Shown piece by piece: positions 15,705-23,751 of a stretch of 37,442 bases of DNA. The stretch comes from Planctomycetia bacterium (lineage in GTDB: Bacteria; Planctomycetota; Planctomycetia; Pirellulales; PALSA-1355), in assembly GCA_016200205.1 (NCBI GenBank), contig JACQFF010000135.1, positions 1 to 37,442 on the forward strand, in the 5' to 3' direction. The notes beneath the pieces were generated by a model. That model saw only the letters and a program-made list of their open reading frames with translations. It had not been told where the DNA came from and did no database searches. The stretch's first letter is position 1; every line of letters starts with the position of its first letter. Made by a program: the position numbers and the translations under genes.

Positions 15705-16715
15705 ATGGCGGAAAATGACAACTGGTTTTATGCCAAAGACGGAAAATCTTTTGGGCCGATGTCGCTTGAAGAACTTCGCCGGACGCTGCCAAGCGTGGGA
15801 GGAGACAAAGCCCTCGTCTTCGGGCCGGGCATCGCCGACTGGATCGAGGCGCGGCACGTGGGAGTGCTGTCGGCCAGCTCCCGGGCGGCGGTCAATCCGC
15901 CCACGTTGCCGACCGGCCGACGCTCGGATGAAATCGACTACGAGCTGTTTGGCGCCGAAATGCAATTCGTCGAGGTGACGCTCGATCCGGGTGAAGTGGT
16001 GATTGCCGAGGCCGGCGCGATGATGTACATGACGCCCGGAATCCAAATGGAAACAGTGTTCGGCGATCCATCGGCCCCGAGCGGCGGGTTTTTGAGCAAA
16101 GTGGCCGCCGCCGGAAAACGCGTCCTGACAGGCGAATCGCTGTTCATGACCACGTTCAAGAACATTGCCTCGGGGCGCGAGATCGTGGCCTTTGCCGCGC
16201 CATATCCGGGCAAGATCTTGCCGATGCATCTGGAACAACTGGGCGGCGAACTGATCTGCCAAAAAGACTCGTTCATTTGTGCCGCCCGAGGCATTCAGAT
16301 TGGCATCGCTTTTCAAAAGCGTTTTGGCGTCGGCCTGTTCGGCGGCGAAGGGTTCATCATGCAGCGGCTGACTGGGGATGGAATTGCCCTGGTGCACGCC
16401 GGCGGGACGATGATGCGCCGCACGCTCGCGGCCGGCGAGACGCTGCGGCTCGACACCGGCTGCCTGGTGGCGATGACCCCCGGCGTCGATTACGACATCC
16501 AAATGGTCGGCGGCATCAAGAACACGTTGTTCGGCGGCGAAGGGTTGTTTTTGGCCACGCTCACCGGGCCCGGCGAGGTCTGGTTCCAATCGCTGCCGTT
16601 TTCGCGTTTGGCCGGCCGCATCGTGGCAGCCGCGCCTCAAACCGGCCGAGGCGGCAAGGAAGAGGGCTCGGTTCTTGGCTCACTAGGACGTTTGTTGGAC
16701 GGCGACAATCGATAG
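15705..16715 (+). CDS. GYF_2 domain fused to AIM24/TIGR00266 family protein
   Basis: 336 residues, no signal peptide. Residues 5-55 form a bacterial GYF_2 (DUF4339) domain: NWFYAKDGKSFGPMSLEELRRTLPSVGGDKALVFGPGIADW. These domains bind proline-rich or membrane-tethered partners. After a short linker, residues about 70-305 form the AIM24/TIGR00266 beta-structure: YELFGAEMQFVEVTLDPGEVVIAEAGAMMYMTPGIQME, then a Gly-rich stretch, FAAPYPGKILPMHL, DSFICAARGIQIGIAFQKRF, GVDYDIQMVGGIKNTLFGGEGLFLATLTGPGEVWFQSLP. The biochemical role of AIM24-family proteins in bacteria is not settled. GGAG (15693) lies before the ATG, supporting this start. It precedes the POT transporter gene by about 100 bases of repeat. 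Confidence 0.87.
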   Translation: MAENDNWFYAKDGKSFGPMSLEELRRTLPSVGGDKALVFGPGIADWIEARHVGVLSASSRAAVNPPTLPTGRRSDEIDYELFGAEMQFVEVTLDPGEVVIAEAGAMMYMTPGIQMETVFGDPSAPSGGFLSKVAAAGKRVLTGESLFMTTFKNIASGREIVAFAAPYPGKILPMHLEQLGGELICQKDSFICAARGIQIGIAFQKRFGVGLFGGEGFIMQRLTGDGIALVHAGGTMMRRTLAAGETLRLDTGCLVAMTPGVDYDIQMVGGIKNTLFGGEGLFLATLTGPGEVWFQSLPFSRLAGRIVAAAPQTGRGGKEEGSVLGSLGRLLDGDNR

Positions 16716-16813
16716 TGGTCAGTGATCAGTGGCCAGTGATCAGGAAGAATTGCCAGTGCGCACTAACCATCAACTACCAACTACTGACCACTAGCCACTG
16801 ACCACTACTCCCC
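16713..16813. repeat. GTGGTCAGTG tandem/inverted repeat
   Basis: Units related to AGTGGTCAGTG are repeated at 16713-16742 (TAGTGGTCAGTGATCAGTGG...) and occur inverted at about 16780-16812 (CTGACCACTAGCCACTGACC...), so the segment can fold into a long imperfect hairpin. The first unit starts in the stop codon of the AIM24 gene (TAG at 16713-16715) and the last ends just before the ATG of the transporter at 16820. Confidence 0.7.
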
Positions 16814-16819
16814 ACTCCC

Positions 16820-18790
16820 ATGCAGCGCGAACCTCTCAAGTCGCCGCCCACCACCGAACTCATGCCGCCGGGCATCCCGTACATCGTCGGCAACGAAGCG
16901 GCCGAGCGATTCAGCTTCTACGGGATGAAGGCGATCCTGAAAGTTTATCTGATCGCGCTGTTTGTTCGTTTTGTCGACGAGTCGACGGTGCCTGCCGAGG
17001 CCATGGCGAATGCCAACGCGCGCAGCACCGAGGTGGTTCACCTATTCGTCGCGGGAGTCTATGCCTTTCCATTGCTCGGCGCGATCATTTCCGACCGTCT
17101 GCTGGGCAAGTATCGGACCATCATCTGGTTTTCGCTCGTCTACTGCGCGGGGCACGCGGTTCTGGCCGTGGCCGGGCGGATTGGCGCGATGAGCCAATTC
17201 GACGCTGCCGAGCTTTCCATGTATCTGGGTCTGGGTCTTATCGCCGTCGGATCGGGCGGAATCAAGCCGTGCGTTTCCGCGAATGTTGGTGACCAATTCA
17301 ACGAGTCGAATGGTCAGTTGGTTTCGAAGGTCTTTCAAGCCTTTTATTTCAGCATCAACTTTGGATCGTTCTTTTCCACCTTATCGACGCCGCTGTTGCT
17401 CAGATATGTCGGACCCGAGGTGGCGTTCGGCGTGCCCGGCGTGCTGATGGCGATCGCCACGGTTGTCTTCTGGATGGGGCGTCATAAATTCGTTCGCGTG
17501 CCACCCAAGCCGGGCGGCAAACTGGGCGTTTTCGACACCCTTTTGACCACGTTGCTGTTTTCGCCGCTGTTTTCCTTGATTCTCGGCTATTTTGTTTTTT
17601 GGGAGTCTCACCTTGCCGCCGCACAGGATGCCGCCAAGAAGGCGGGGACCGAGTTCCCTGGCGTCACGGCGGATCTGTTGAAAGATTACTTTGCCGTGTA
17701 CTGGTGGCTACCGGTCGCGACCCTGACTGCCGTGGCGGTGGGAGTCGCGCTGTTCCGAGTGCGACAGCGGATCGAGGTGAGCAACGCCTTCTTGCCCGTC
17801 CTGCTCTACAACCTGACGCATCAGCATGAGCGAAAGCCGGGCATGAGCTTTTTCGACGTAGGCCGCACGAAATTCGGCGCCGAGGCCGGTGACGGCCCTC
17901 CGGCCGTGCTGAGGATCATGCTGGTGTTTTCGATGGTCAGCGTGTTTTGGGCCCTGTTCGATCAACATGCCTCGACTTGGGTTGACCAGGCTCGCCAAAT
18001 GGCGCTCGGCGTGACCATGCCGGCGTATTTCGGCTATTGGGTTCCACTGGCCGCACTGGGTCTTTCACTCTTCGCGGGCGTGTGGCTCTTCGGTTGGATT
18101 GGCAACGTGCCGGTGCCGCGCCGCGTGACAGTCGCGGTCGTTGGCGCCGTTTTCGCGCTGGGCTTTATCGCCGTTGTCTGCGATCTCTTCGCGCCGCCGC
18201 TGGGCGATATTGTCAGCGGCGAGGGAGTGGAAACAGTCAGGAAGCGGACGTTGTCCATTCAAATGGAGGCGGCCCAACTCTCCGCCATCAATCCGCTGTT
18301 GGTGATGATCGTCATTCCCGCGCTCAACCTGTTGCTGTATGCGCCTTTGCGGGCAAGAGGCATCGAGATTACGCCGCTGCAAAAACTGACCGTCGGAATG
18401 TTTCTGGCTGCCGCGGCCTTCGCGGCGGCTGCGGTGCTGCAAGGAGCGATCGAGACCGCCGCAGCCGAGCACGCGAGCAAGGTTCATGCGCTTTGGCAAA
18501 TTGTCCAATATTTCATCATGACGGTCTCGGAAGTATTGGTTTCGATCACGGGCCTCGAGTTTGCGTACACGCAAGCGCCCCGCGCGATGAAGTCGACGAT
18601 TATGAGCTTCTGGCTGCTCTGTATCACTTTCGGTAATCTGCTTGTCGCATTTCTCGCTCCGCTGCAAAAAACGATCGATCTGTCGCAGTTCTTCTGGCTG
18701 TTCGCCGGGCTGATGGCGGGCGCGGCGACAATCTTCATGCTGTTCGCGCTCAACTACCAAGGAAAGACCTACTTGCAACAGGAGCAATAG
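16820..18790 (+). CDS. POT/PTR2 family proton-dependent peptide transporter
   Basis: 656 residues, polytopic. The POT hallmark E-x-x-E-R-F-x-x-Y-G is present as EAAERFSFYG (residues 26-35). The two PTR2 signatures also appear: GLGLIAVGSGGIKPCVSANVGDQF and FYFSINFGSF. The protein imports di- and tripeptides with protons in characterised members. A long charged loop (about 230-330) lies between the two helix bundles, and the C-terminal half carries the usual helices up to FFWLFAGLMAGAATIFMLFAL. At 656 residues it is longer than classical bacterial DtpT (about 460-500), owing to inserted loops; such long forms are common in this phylum. It is convergent with the MATE gene, 43 bases apart. Confidence 0.92.
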   Translation: MQREPLKSPPTTELMPPGIPYIVGNEAAERFSFYGMKAILKVYLIALFVRFVDESTVPAEAMANANARSTEVVHLFVAGVYAFPLLGAIISDRLLGKYRTIIWFSLVYCAGHAVLAVAGRIGAMSQFDAAELSMYLGLGLIAVGSGGIKPCVSANVGDQFNESNGQLVSKVFQAFYFSINFGSFFSTLSTPLLLRYVGPEVAFGVPGVLMAIATVVFWMGRHKFVRVPPKPGGKLGVFDTLLTTLLFSPLFSLILGYFVFWESHLAAAQDAAKKAGTEFPGVTADLLKDYFAVYWWLPVATLTAVAVGVALFRVRQRIEVSNAFLPVLLYNLTHQHERKPGMSFFDVGRTKFGAEAGDGPPAVLRIMLVFSMVSVFWALFDQHASTWVDQARQMALGVTMPAYFGYWVPLAALGLSLFAGVWLFGWIGNVPVPRRVTVAVVGAVFALGFIAVVCDLFAPPLGDIVSGEGVETVRKRTLSIQMEAAQLSAINPLLVMIVIPALNLLLYAPLRARGIEITPLQKLTVGMFLAAAAFAAAAVLQGAIETAAAEHASKVHALWQIVQYFIMTVSEVLVSITGLEFAYTQAPRAMKSTIMSFWLLCITFGNLLVAFLAPLQKTIDLSQFFWLFAGLMAGAATIFMLFALNYQGKTYLQQEQ

Positions 18791-18833
18791 GGGCCCGCCC
18801 CGGCGACGAGCTGACGGCCGACTCCAGCGCCGG

Positions 18834-20270
18834 CTAGGAAACGGCGCCCGTCAGCGCCTCGGGCGCCGCATCGCTGTCGGGGCTCTCAATCAACTCCGCG
18901 GCCGTGTGTTCGATGACGCGCATCGTCATCCAGCGCCCTTGATGGAATCGCGCCATGAAGCCCAGGCCGAGCACGGTGATAAACGCCGTGACGGCGTACC
19001 ATGCCACCGAAAAGCCTTCAGTGCCGAAGCGTGAGGCGATATACGTGGGCAGTACGAGCAGCAGCAGGCCCATGGAGAATGAAAACAAAAGAGCGAAGCG
19101 CGTGTCGCCGGCGCCGCGGATCGCCGCGTTGAACACGACAAACATCGAGTCGAAAAACGAGTAGAAGGCGACGAATCGCAGCAAGCCGACAACCAGCTCG
19201 CGCAGCGAGTCGTGGTCGGCCAGGCCATAGGGCCTGAGCATCAAGTCCGGCATCAACAAATACACTCCGCAAAACAGCAGCGTATAACCGCTGGCCAGGC
19301 CATACGCCAACCAGGTGGTGCGCACCGCCAGTTGCGGGCGGCCTTCACCGATGCGATGTCCCACCAGCACGGTCACTGCCGTGCCCAGCCCCAAGAGCGG
19401 AATGAACACGCCGCCGTTGAGGTTGAACACCAGGCTCGTGGCCGAGAGCTGTTCGTTGCCCAAGCGGCCCACCAGTTGCACGAACATATTCCAACAAGCG
19501 ATGTCCAAAAACTGTTGCAGCCCGCTGGGAAATCCAAAACGGAATAAGCGCGAGAATAAATCGCGATCGAACCGCCGCCCGGCCCAAAGCCGATAGGGAC
19601 CGTGACGATACATCCAGAACATCGCGGCGATATACATCAGCGAAATGGAACTGAAGGCCATCACGGTCGCCAGGGCGGCGCCTGCGATGCCCATGCGAGG
19701 AAATCCGCCGTTGCCGAAAATCAGCAAATAGTCGAGGCCGATATTGATCATCATGCCGATCGTGTTGACGACCATGACGACCGTGGTTTGGCCCCGCCCG
19801 CTAAAAAACGAGGACAGCGCCGTGTCGAGCAACAAGGGCAGCGTTCCCCAACACAAGATCGTGAAGAAACGTAGCTCGAGCGACTGTACCTTCGAATCGT
19901 GATCGAACCACTCGAAGATCCGCGGAGCGAGCGGCACGAATATCAACATTGCCAAGGCGGCGGCGAGGGAGATGTAGATGCCTTGCCAAATGACTGGTCC
20001 CACGCGCTGGTGTTGGCCCGCGCCTTCATACTGGCCGATGAACGCGTTGCCATAGGCGACCGTTCCGATGGCCAGAATAGCCAGATTATAGTGCAGCACG
20101 CCGGCGGGCAGGGCGGCGGCCATCGAGTCGACCGAATCCCAACTCAGGAAAATCCGGTCGACGACGTACATCATCGCGGTGGAGCCGTAGCTGATGATCA
20201 GCGGCAGCGCTACGCGCAGCAGCTCGCCGAGCGTGCCGGCTTGTTCGCGTTGGAGTGGATCGATTTTCAT
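18834..20270 (-). CDS. MATE family multidrug/toxin exporter
   Basis: 478 residues with about twelve hydrophobic segments in two similar halves. The MATE pattern is seen in LRVALPLIISYGSTAMMYVVDRIFLSW at the N-terminus, ILCWGTLPLLLDTALSSFFSGRGQT, TIGMMINIGLDYLLIFG and, in the second half, GFPSGLQQFLDIACWNMFVQLVG and FVVFNAAIRGAGDTRFA. Such exporters move organic cations or drugs out of the cell with sodium or protons. Substrate is unknown. The ATG at 20270 directly starts a short amphipathic tail before helix 1. No regulator is next to it. Confidence 0.92.
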   Translation of the reverse strand: MKIDPLQREQAGTLGELLRVALPLIISYGSTAMMYVVDRIFLSWDSVDSMAAALPAGVLHYNLAILAIGTVAYGNAFIGQYEGAGQHQRVGPVIWQGIYISLAAALAMLIFVPLAPRIFEWFDHDSKVQSLELRFFTILCWGTLPLLLDTALSSFFSGRGQTTVVMVVNTIGMMINIGLDYLLIFGNGGFPRMGIAGAALATVMAFSSISLMYIAAMFWMYRHGPYRLWAGRRFDRDLFSRLFRFGFPSGLQQFLDIACWNMFVQLVGRLGNEQLSATSLVFNLNGGVFIPLLGLGTAVTVLVGHRIGEGRPQLAVRTTWLAYGLASGYTLLFCGVYLLMPDLMLRPYGLADHDSLRELVVGLLRFVAFYSFFDSMFVVFNAAIRGAGDTRFALLFSFSMGLLLLVLPTYIASRFGTEGFSVAWYAVTAFITVLGLGFMARFHQGRWMTMRVIEHTAAELIESPDSDAAPEALTGAVS

Positions 20271-20487
20271 GGTTGTCTAAGGCTGACCCGCCCGGAGTGC
20301 CGCGGGTTCGCTGTAAATCATAGCGAGGACTCGCCAGCAATGAAGCGATATTGCGGGAATGAGCGACCTCGATTGAATTGGCCAGGTTTGCTAGCGACCC
20401 CGAAATCGATCTTGCGGCGGGAGCCTGGAATCGGCTAAAAGCTTCGGGCTTTTCCCTGTCTGGAGTCCCCCCGCACCCGCGGCAGCC
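20271..20487. other. Divergent intergenic region, no element recognised
   Basis: It lies between the MATE gene start (-) and the small exported protein start (+) and should hold two outward promoters. No convincing hexamers, hairpin or repeat was found by eye. Confidence 0.4.
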
Positions 20488-20889
20488 ATGAAAACATTCG
20501 CGTTGCTTCGCTGTTCGTTATTTGGAGCCGTGCTCGCTCTGGCGATCATCGACGGCCCGCTTTGGGCCCAATCGCCGGCAGTGACCGGTGGAGGCGTGTC
20601 GAATCTCGATCTGCAAAGCCAACTGGAGAAGGGGCTCAAGGCCCGGCGACCAGTGGAGTTTGCATATATTCGCCAGGTTGTCGGCTTAATCGAGTCAGGC
20701 AAGTTGCCGCGTTCAGTGGTTATCAGCACCTTTGGCCGCGCGCGGCAAAAACCCGATCGTAAGTTGCAGTATTTTCAGTTTGCCCTGCAAGCCCGCACGA
20801 AAGGGCTCGGCATCCAACTGCCCAACCTGAAGAGCCAGGCCGTGGGCATCGGCAGCAACGGCGGCCAACATGGCTTTGGCAGCCCGTAG
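20488..20889 (+). CDS. Small exported protein of unknown function
   Basis: 133 residues. Residues 1-28 form a signal peptide (MKT start, hydrophobic LFGAVLALAIIDG, cleavage likely after LWAQ). The mature part has an amphipathic helix-like LQSQLEKGLKARRPVEFAYIRQVVGLIESGKLP, then RSVVISTFGRARQKPDRKLQYFQFALQARTKGLGIQLP, and a Gly-rich tail. It contains no cysteine after the signal. I do not recognise the family; it looks like one of the many short secreted planctomycete proteins. It stands alone: 80 bases to the convergent PhoPQ-type gene. The ATG is the only plausible start giving the signal peptide. Confidence 0.72.
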   Translation: MKTFALLRCSLFGAVLALAIIDGPLWAQSPAVTGGGVSNLDLQSQLEKGLKARRPVEFAYIRQVVGLIESGKLPRSVVISTFGRARQKPDRKLQYFQFALQARTKGLGIQLPNLKSQAVGIGSNGGQHGFGSP

Positions 20890-20969
20890 CGGCCGGGAAT
20901 TCCGCTATTTCGCCGCGGTCGGCATGAAGCCCAGGGATGCCTGTCCCCGGGCTTGAGTGCTCCGCGTCG

Positions 20970-22364
20970 CTACTTTGCGGCGGTGGGCATGGTGAACGGT
21001 AGAATGTCCGGCACGACGCTGACTTCGGTCGTGAACTTGAATGGGTACTTGCCGCCGCTGGGATAAATCAGTTCGACGAAGAAGGCCGTGAAGCCCCGGA
21101 CCGGTTTTTCTGCTTTGCCCACGTAAGTGCCATCGGCTTGCGGCTCGAGCGCGGTGCTGGTGTAGGCCTTGCCGATCGTATCGACCCGGAAATCTCGCGC
21201 ATTCGGATTCGTGGCTTGCCAGAGGTTCACCTGGGCCGGATTGTCTCGGACGGTTACCCGCAACGCGCCGTACTTCTCCTTCTTCCAGGAGAATTTTGGT
21301 CGCGCGGTGCCGGCCAGCACCGATTGATAAAACGCTTGCAGGCTTTCCCGCGCGTCGCTGCCTTCCAGGTTGTGCTTTGCATTGGGCACGTAGCGGAGGT
21401 ATTTCTCTTCGGGCAGCTCGTTGTAGTAGAACTGCGAATTGTCGGGCAGGAAGAATTGATCGCCGGAAGCGTTGATCAAATACTTGGGGATTTTCAGTCG
21501 AGGGCGATCGCGGTAGTTGTAGGGATCTTCGATTTTGAGGATTTCGCGATATTCGGGCGTGCCCACCTTGCCGGGAAACAATCCGTGGCGGACATAATCG
21601 TCGAGCGCCGGCGAAAAGAATCCATAAGCCTCGAAATGATGGCGCGTGATGACTTCAGAATTCAACGCGTCGATCACCATCGGAATAATCGCGATCACGC
21701 GGTTATCGACAACGCCCACGAGCCACGTGGTCCAACCGCGCTTCGATCCTCCGGCCACGACGAACTTGTTGATCTTCAACTCTCCGCCCGCTTCGGAAGC
21801 CAGGAATTCTTGCATCGCATCCATCGCCCGCACGCCGCTTTTCACCATCGCCAGGCGCACCAACCACGTCGGATCACGATCTTTGAAATACTTGACGCGG
21901 GTGTAAGCGATCAGGTCGTCTTCGGATCGGCCTTTGTCTTTCGAATCGGTGAAGAAAAGCGGCTGGTTCGGCACGGTGCCTAGCTCGGCTACGACGGTGT
22001 TGGTGCCGACGGCCAATTCGGTGGTGCGTGGGCTGGCCGCCTTGGGCATTGCGTCGCGATTGCTGCCGCCACCGATGAAGAAGAAGGCGGTGTTGCGAGT
22101 CGCTCGATCGGGCTTGACGATCGAAAGCCAATGTTTCCAAACCGGCCGGTCCACGTCGGCCGCCGTGCGCCACGTTTGCGACGTTAGATCGAGCACGTAG
22201 GTGGTGTAGCCCTCGCCAGGGACCGTATTGGCCAGCTTCCACGAGTAAGCTGCGTCGGGCTGGGCAATGTAGCGATCCAGTGCGGTTACATCGCCCAGCA
22301 AAAGCGAGGCGGGAGACGCAACCAGCAGGGCAAGAAACAGCGGCAACAACAGCGCGCATCGCAT
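20970..22364 (-). CDS. PhoPQ-activated pathogenicity-related family alpha/beta hydrolase (exported)
   Basis: 464 residues. A signal peptide (CALLLPLFLALLVASPASLLLG) is followed by the PF10142-type domain: TALDRYIAQPDAAYSWKL near the N-terminus, WKHWLSIVKPD, FFFIGGGSN, and the probable nucleophile S207 in VVAGGSKRGWTTWL. Later IKIPKYLINASGDQFFLPDNS and YVPNAKHNLEGSDA carry the likely acid and histidine of a catalytic triad. The family name comes from Salmonella PqaA; in planctomycetes these are common exported hydrolases with unknown substrates. It is 163 bases downstream of the acetamidase-like gene on the same strand. Confidence 0.9.
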   Translation of the reverse strand: MRCALLLPLFLALLVASPASLLLGDVTALDRYIAQPDAAYSWKLANTVPGEGYTTYVLDLTSQTWRTAADVDRPVWKHWLSIVKPDRATRNTAFFFIGGGSNRDAMPKAASPRTTELAVGTNTVVAELGTVPNQPLFFTDSKDKGRSEDDLIAYTRVKYFKDRDPTWLVRLAMVKSGVRAMDAMQEFLASEAGGELKINKFVVAGGSKRGWTTWLVGVVDNRVIAIIPMVIDALNSEVITRHHFEAYGFFSPALDDYVRHGLFPGKVGTPEYREILKIEDPYNYRDRPRLKIPKYLINASGDQFFLPDNSQFYYNELPEEKYLRYVPNAKHNLEGSDARESLQAFYQSVLAGTARPKFSWKKEKYGALRVTVRDNPAQVNLWQATNPNARDFRVDTIGKAYTSTALEPQADGTYVGKAEKPVRGFTAFFVELIYPSGGKYPFKFTTEVSVVPDILPFTMPTAAK

Positions 22365-22527
22365 GGCTTCAATTCCTCATGGGAGGGTTTGGAAGGCGCG
22401 GCTCCCGGCGCCGGGATTGTAGTCCCGCGTCGCGGGGGCTTGCAAACAAATTGTAGCCGGACTTCTCGCAAAAGTTTCTTCCAGTCCGCGGCTGAGCCGC
22501 AAGCGAACGTCAACCGTCGCTTCCGGC
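22365..22527. other. Spacer with small GC-rich hairpins
   Basis: On the minus strand, after the acetamidase stop, AAGCGA and TCGCTT pair around a 9-base loop (22500-22520) and GCGGCTGAGCCGC (22489-22501) is nearly self-complementary. They may slow transcription between the two minus-strand genes, but no U-tract is present. Confidence 0.4.
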
Positions 22528-23418
22528 TTAGCTTGGCTGGTTGAGATACCGTTTGGCCACTTTCGCCCCGACGGTGCCGATGCCGTAATATCCGATCGAC
22601 AATTGGGCCACGTGCGTCAGTAGGTCATAGGCTCGCCAGCGGTTCCAGCCAAAATCCTGCTCCATCCACAAGATCAACTGAGCGAAGGCTTGGGCCGTGG
22701 ACCGCTCCATGGGGCAGCCGCTGACGACCGTCACGATCTCGCTCGGCGTCTCGATGCGTGGCCCGCTTTGGCGCTTGTTCTTCAGCACATGGACGGTAAT
22801 CACGCTTTCGGCCGGCATTTCCAAACCGCTGGCCGACAGTTCGCCGTGGCCCATCGCGGAGTGAGCATCGCCCAAGTAGAGGTAGCCGCCTGGCACGTAG
22901 ACCGGCAAATAGATCGTGTTGCCCGGACAAACTTCGACGATGTCCATGTTGCCGCCATGCGGTCCGGCGGGCAACGTCGTGGGCGCGCCCCAAGACGGCG
23001 CGGTGCCGATGCAGCCCAGCATCGGCGCATAGGGGATCGTCAACTTGTCGCTCCAGTGGATTTGGCCATCGCTGATCGGGCACACGTGGGTGCCGTGCGG
23101 GCAATCGTCGCCCAGCCATTGGGCGAGTTGATTGGGATCGCTGGTGCGAGTGACGCATTGTCCGATGGTGGGCGTGATCGACTCGATCTTCACCGCCAAC
23201 GCATCGCCCGGTTCCGCGCCCGAAATCCAGATCGGTCCGGTCTGCGGATTGCTGTAGGGCATCTTGGTTCTGTCGCGGCGATCGTCGTTCGTGCGAATCT
23301 GGCCGGAGAAGGCATCTTCGGTTTCGACGACCACCGTTTCGCCCGGCTCGATCCGCAGGCGCGGCTCGACCTGGCGGCTGTACTCGTAATAAAGCGGACC
23401 CAGCGGCAAACGCTTCAT
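22528..23418 (-). CDS. Acetamidase/formamidase family amidohydrolase
   Basis: 296 residues, no signal peptide. The FmdA/AmdA fold is recognised by VEPRLRIEPGETVVVETEDAFSGQI, SGAEPGDALAVKIESI, APMLGCIGTAP, PAGPHGGNMDIVEVCPGNTIYLPVYVPGGYLYLGDAHSAMGHGELSASGLEMPAE and a final LLTHVAQLSIGYYGIGT. The GGNMD and GDAHSAMGHGE blocks hold the metal/substrate residues of the family, which hydrolyses formamide or acetamide to ammonia and the acid. A shorter length than classical FmdA (about 400) matches the AmdA branch. Its substrate could be another short amide. The next gene upstream is over 300 bases away, so it probably has its own promoter. Confidence 0.9.
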   Translation of the reverse strand: MKRLPLGPLYYEYSRQVEPRLRIEPGETVVVETEDAFSGQIRTNDDRRDRTKMPYSNPQTGPIWISGAEPGDALAVKIESITPTIGQCVTRTSDPNQLAQWLGDDCPHGTHVCPISDGQIHWSDKLTIPYAPMLGCIGTAPSWGAPTTLPAGPHGGNMDIVEVCPGNTIYLPVYVPGGYLYLGDAHSAMGHGELSASGLEMPAESVITVHVLKNKRQSGPRIETPSEIVTVVSGCPMERSTAQAFAQLILWMEQDFGWNRWRAYDLLTHVAQLSIGYYGIGTVGAKVAKRYLNQPS

Positions 23419-23751
23419 CCGGCTGATCCTTACTCTGGCAGTGGAAAAGACCTCGCAACTTGCTTCCGACTCACCAGTCTAGCGTTCCCCGTGTACCGCG
23501 AGCAACGCTGTACAAGCGCGCTCAGGGTGAAGATAATAGCGGCTCTGCTTAGAACGCGTCTTCAAAACGTTCCGAACGTTGGAATTTGGGAGGGCGAAGC
23601 TCCCGCTGAGCCGATTTTGCACCGGAAGGTAGAGGCTCGGCAGGAGCCTCGCCCTCCCGGTCGCGTAATTTGAAGACACGTTCTTAGAGGATATTCAAGA
23701 CCGCCGGGGACTGTCCCCTTCCTCGAGGCGATTGAATTTGGGGAACCGCAG
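23419..23751. other. Divergent intergenic region carrying MITE copy 2
   Basis: 333 bases between the acetamidase start (-) and the PVC cytochrome start (+). Apart from the element at 23552-23683, the stretch holds the perfect palindrome GGGGACTGTCCCC at 23706-23718, 33 bases before the ATG at 23752. No other structure was noted. Confidence 0.6.
23552..23683. mobile_element. MITE-like element, copy 2 (132 bp, TTA target duplication)
   Basis: It matches the element at 10520-10650 almost base for base: same ends (GAACGCGTCTTCAAA left, TTTGAAGACACGTTC right) and same internal 25-base arms. It differs by three substitutions or so and one inserted G in GGAAGGTAGAGG. Direct TTA repeats flank it at 23549-23551 and 23684-23686. 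The flanking sequences of the two copies are unrelated, which shows transposition rather than segmental duplication. Confidence 0.82.

Noticed and set aside
14666-15718. Open frame of 350 codons on the + strand
   Set aside because: It is antisense to the ABC exporter with intact ATPase motifs; composition is that of a shadow frame.
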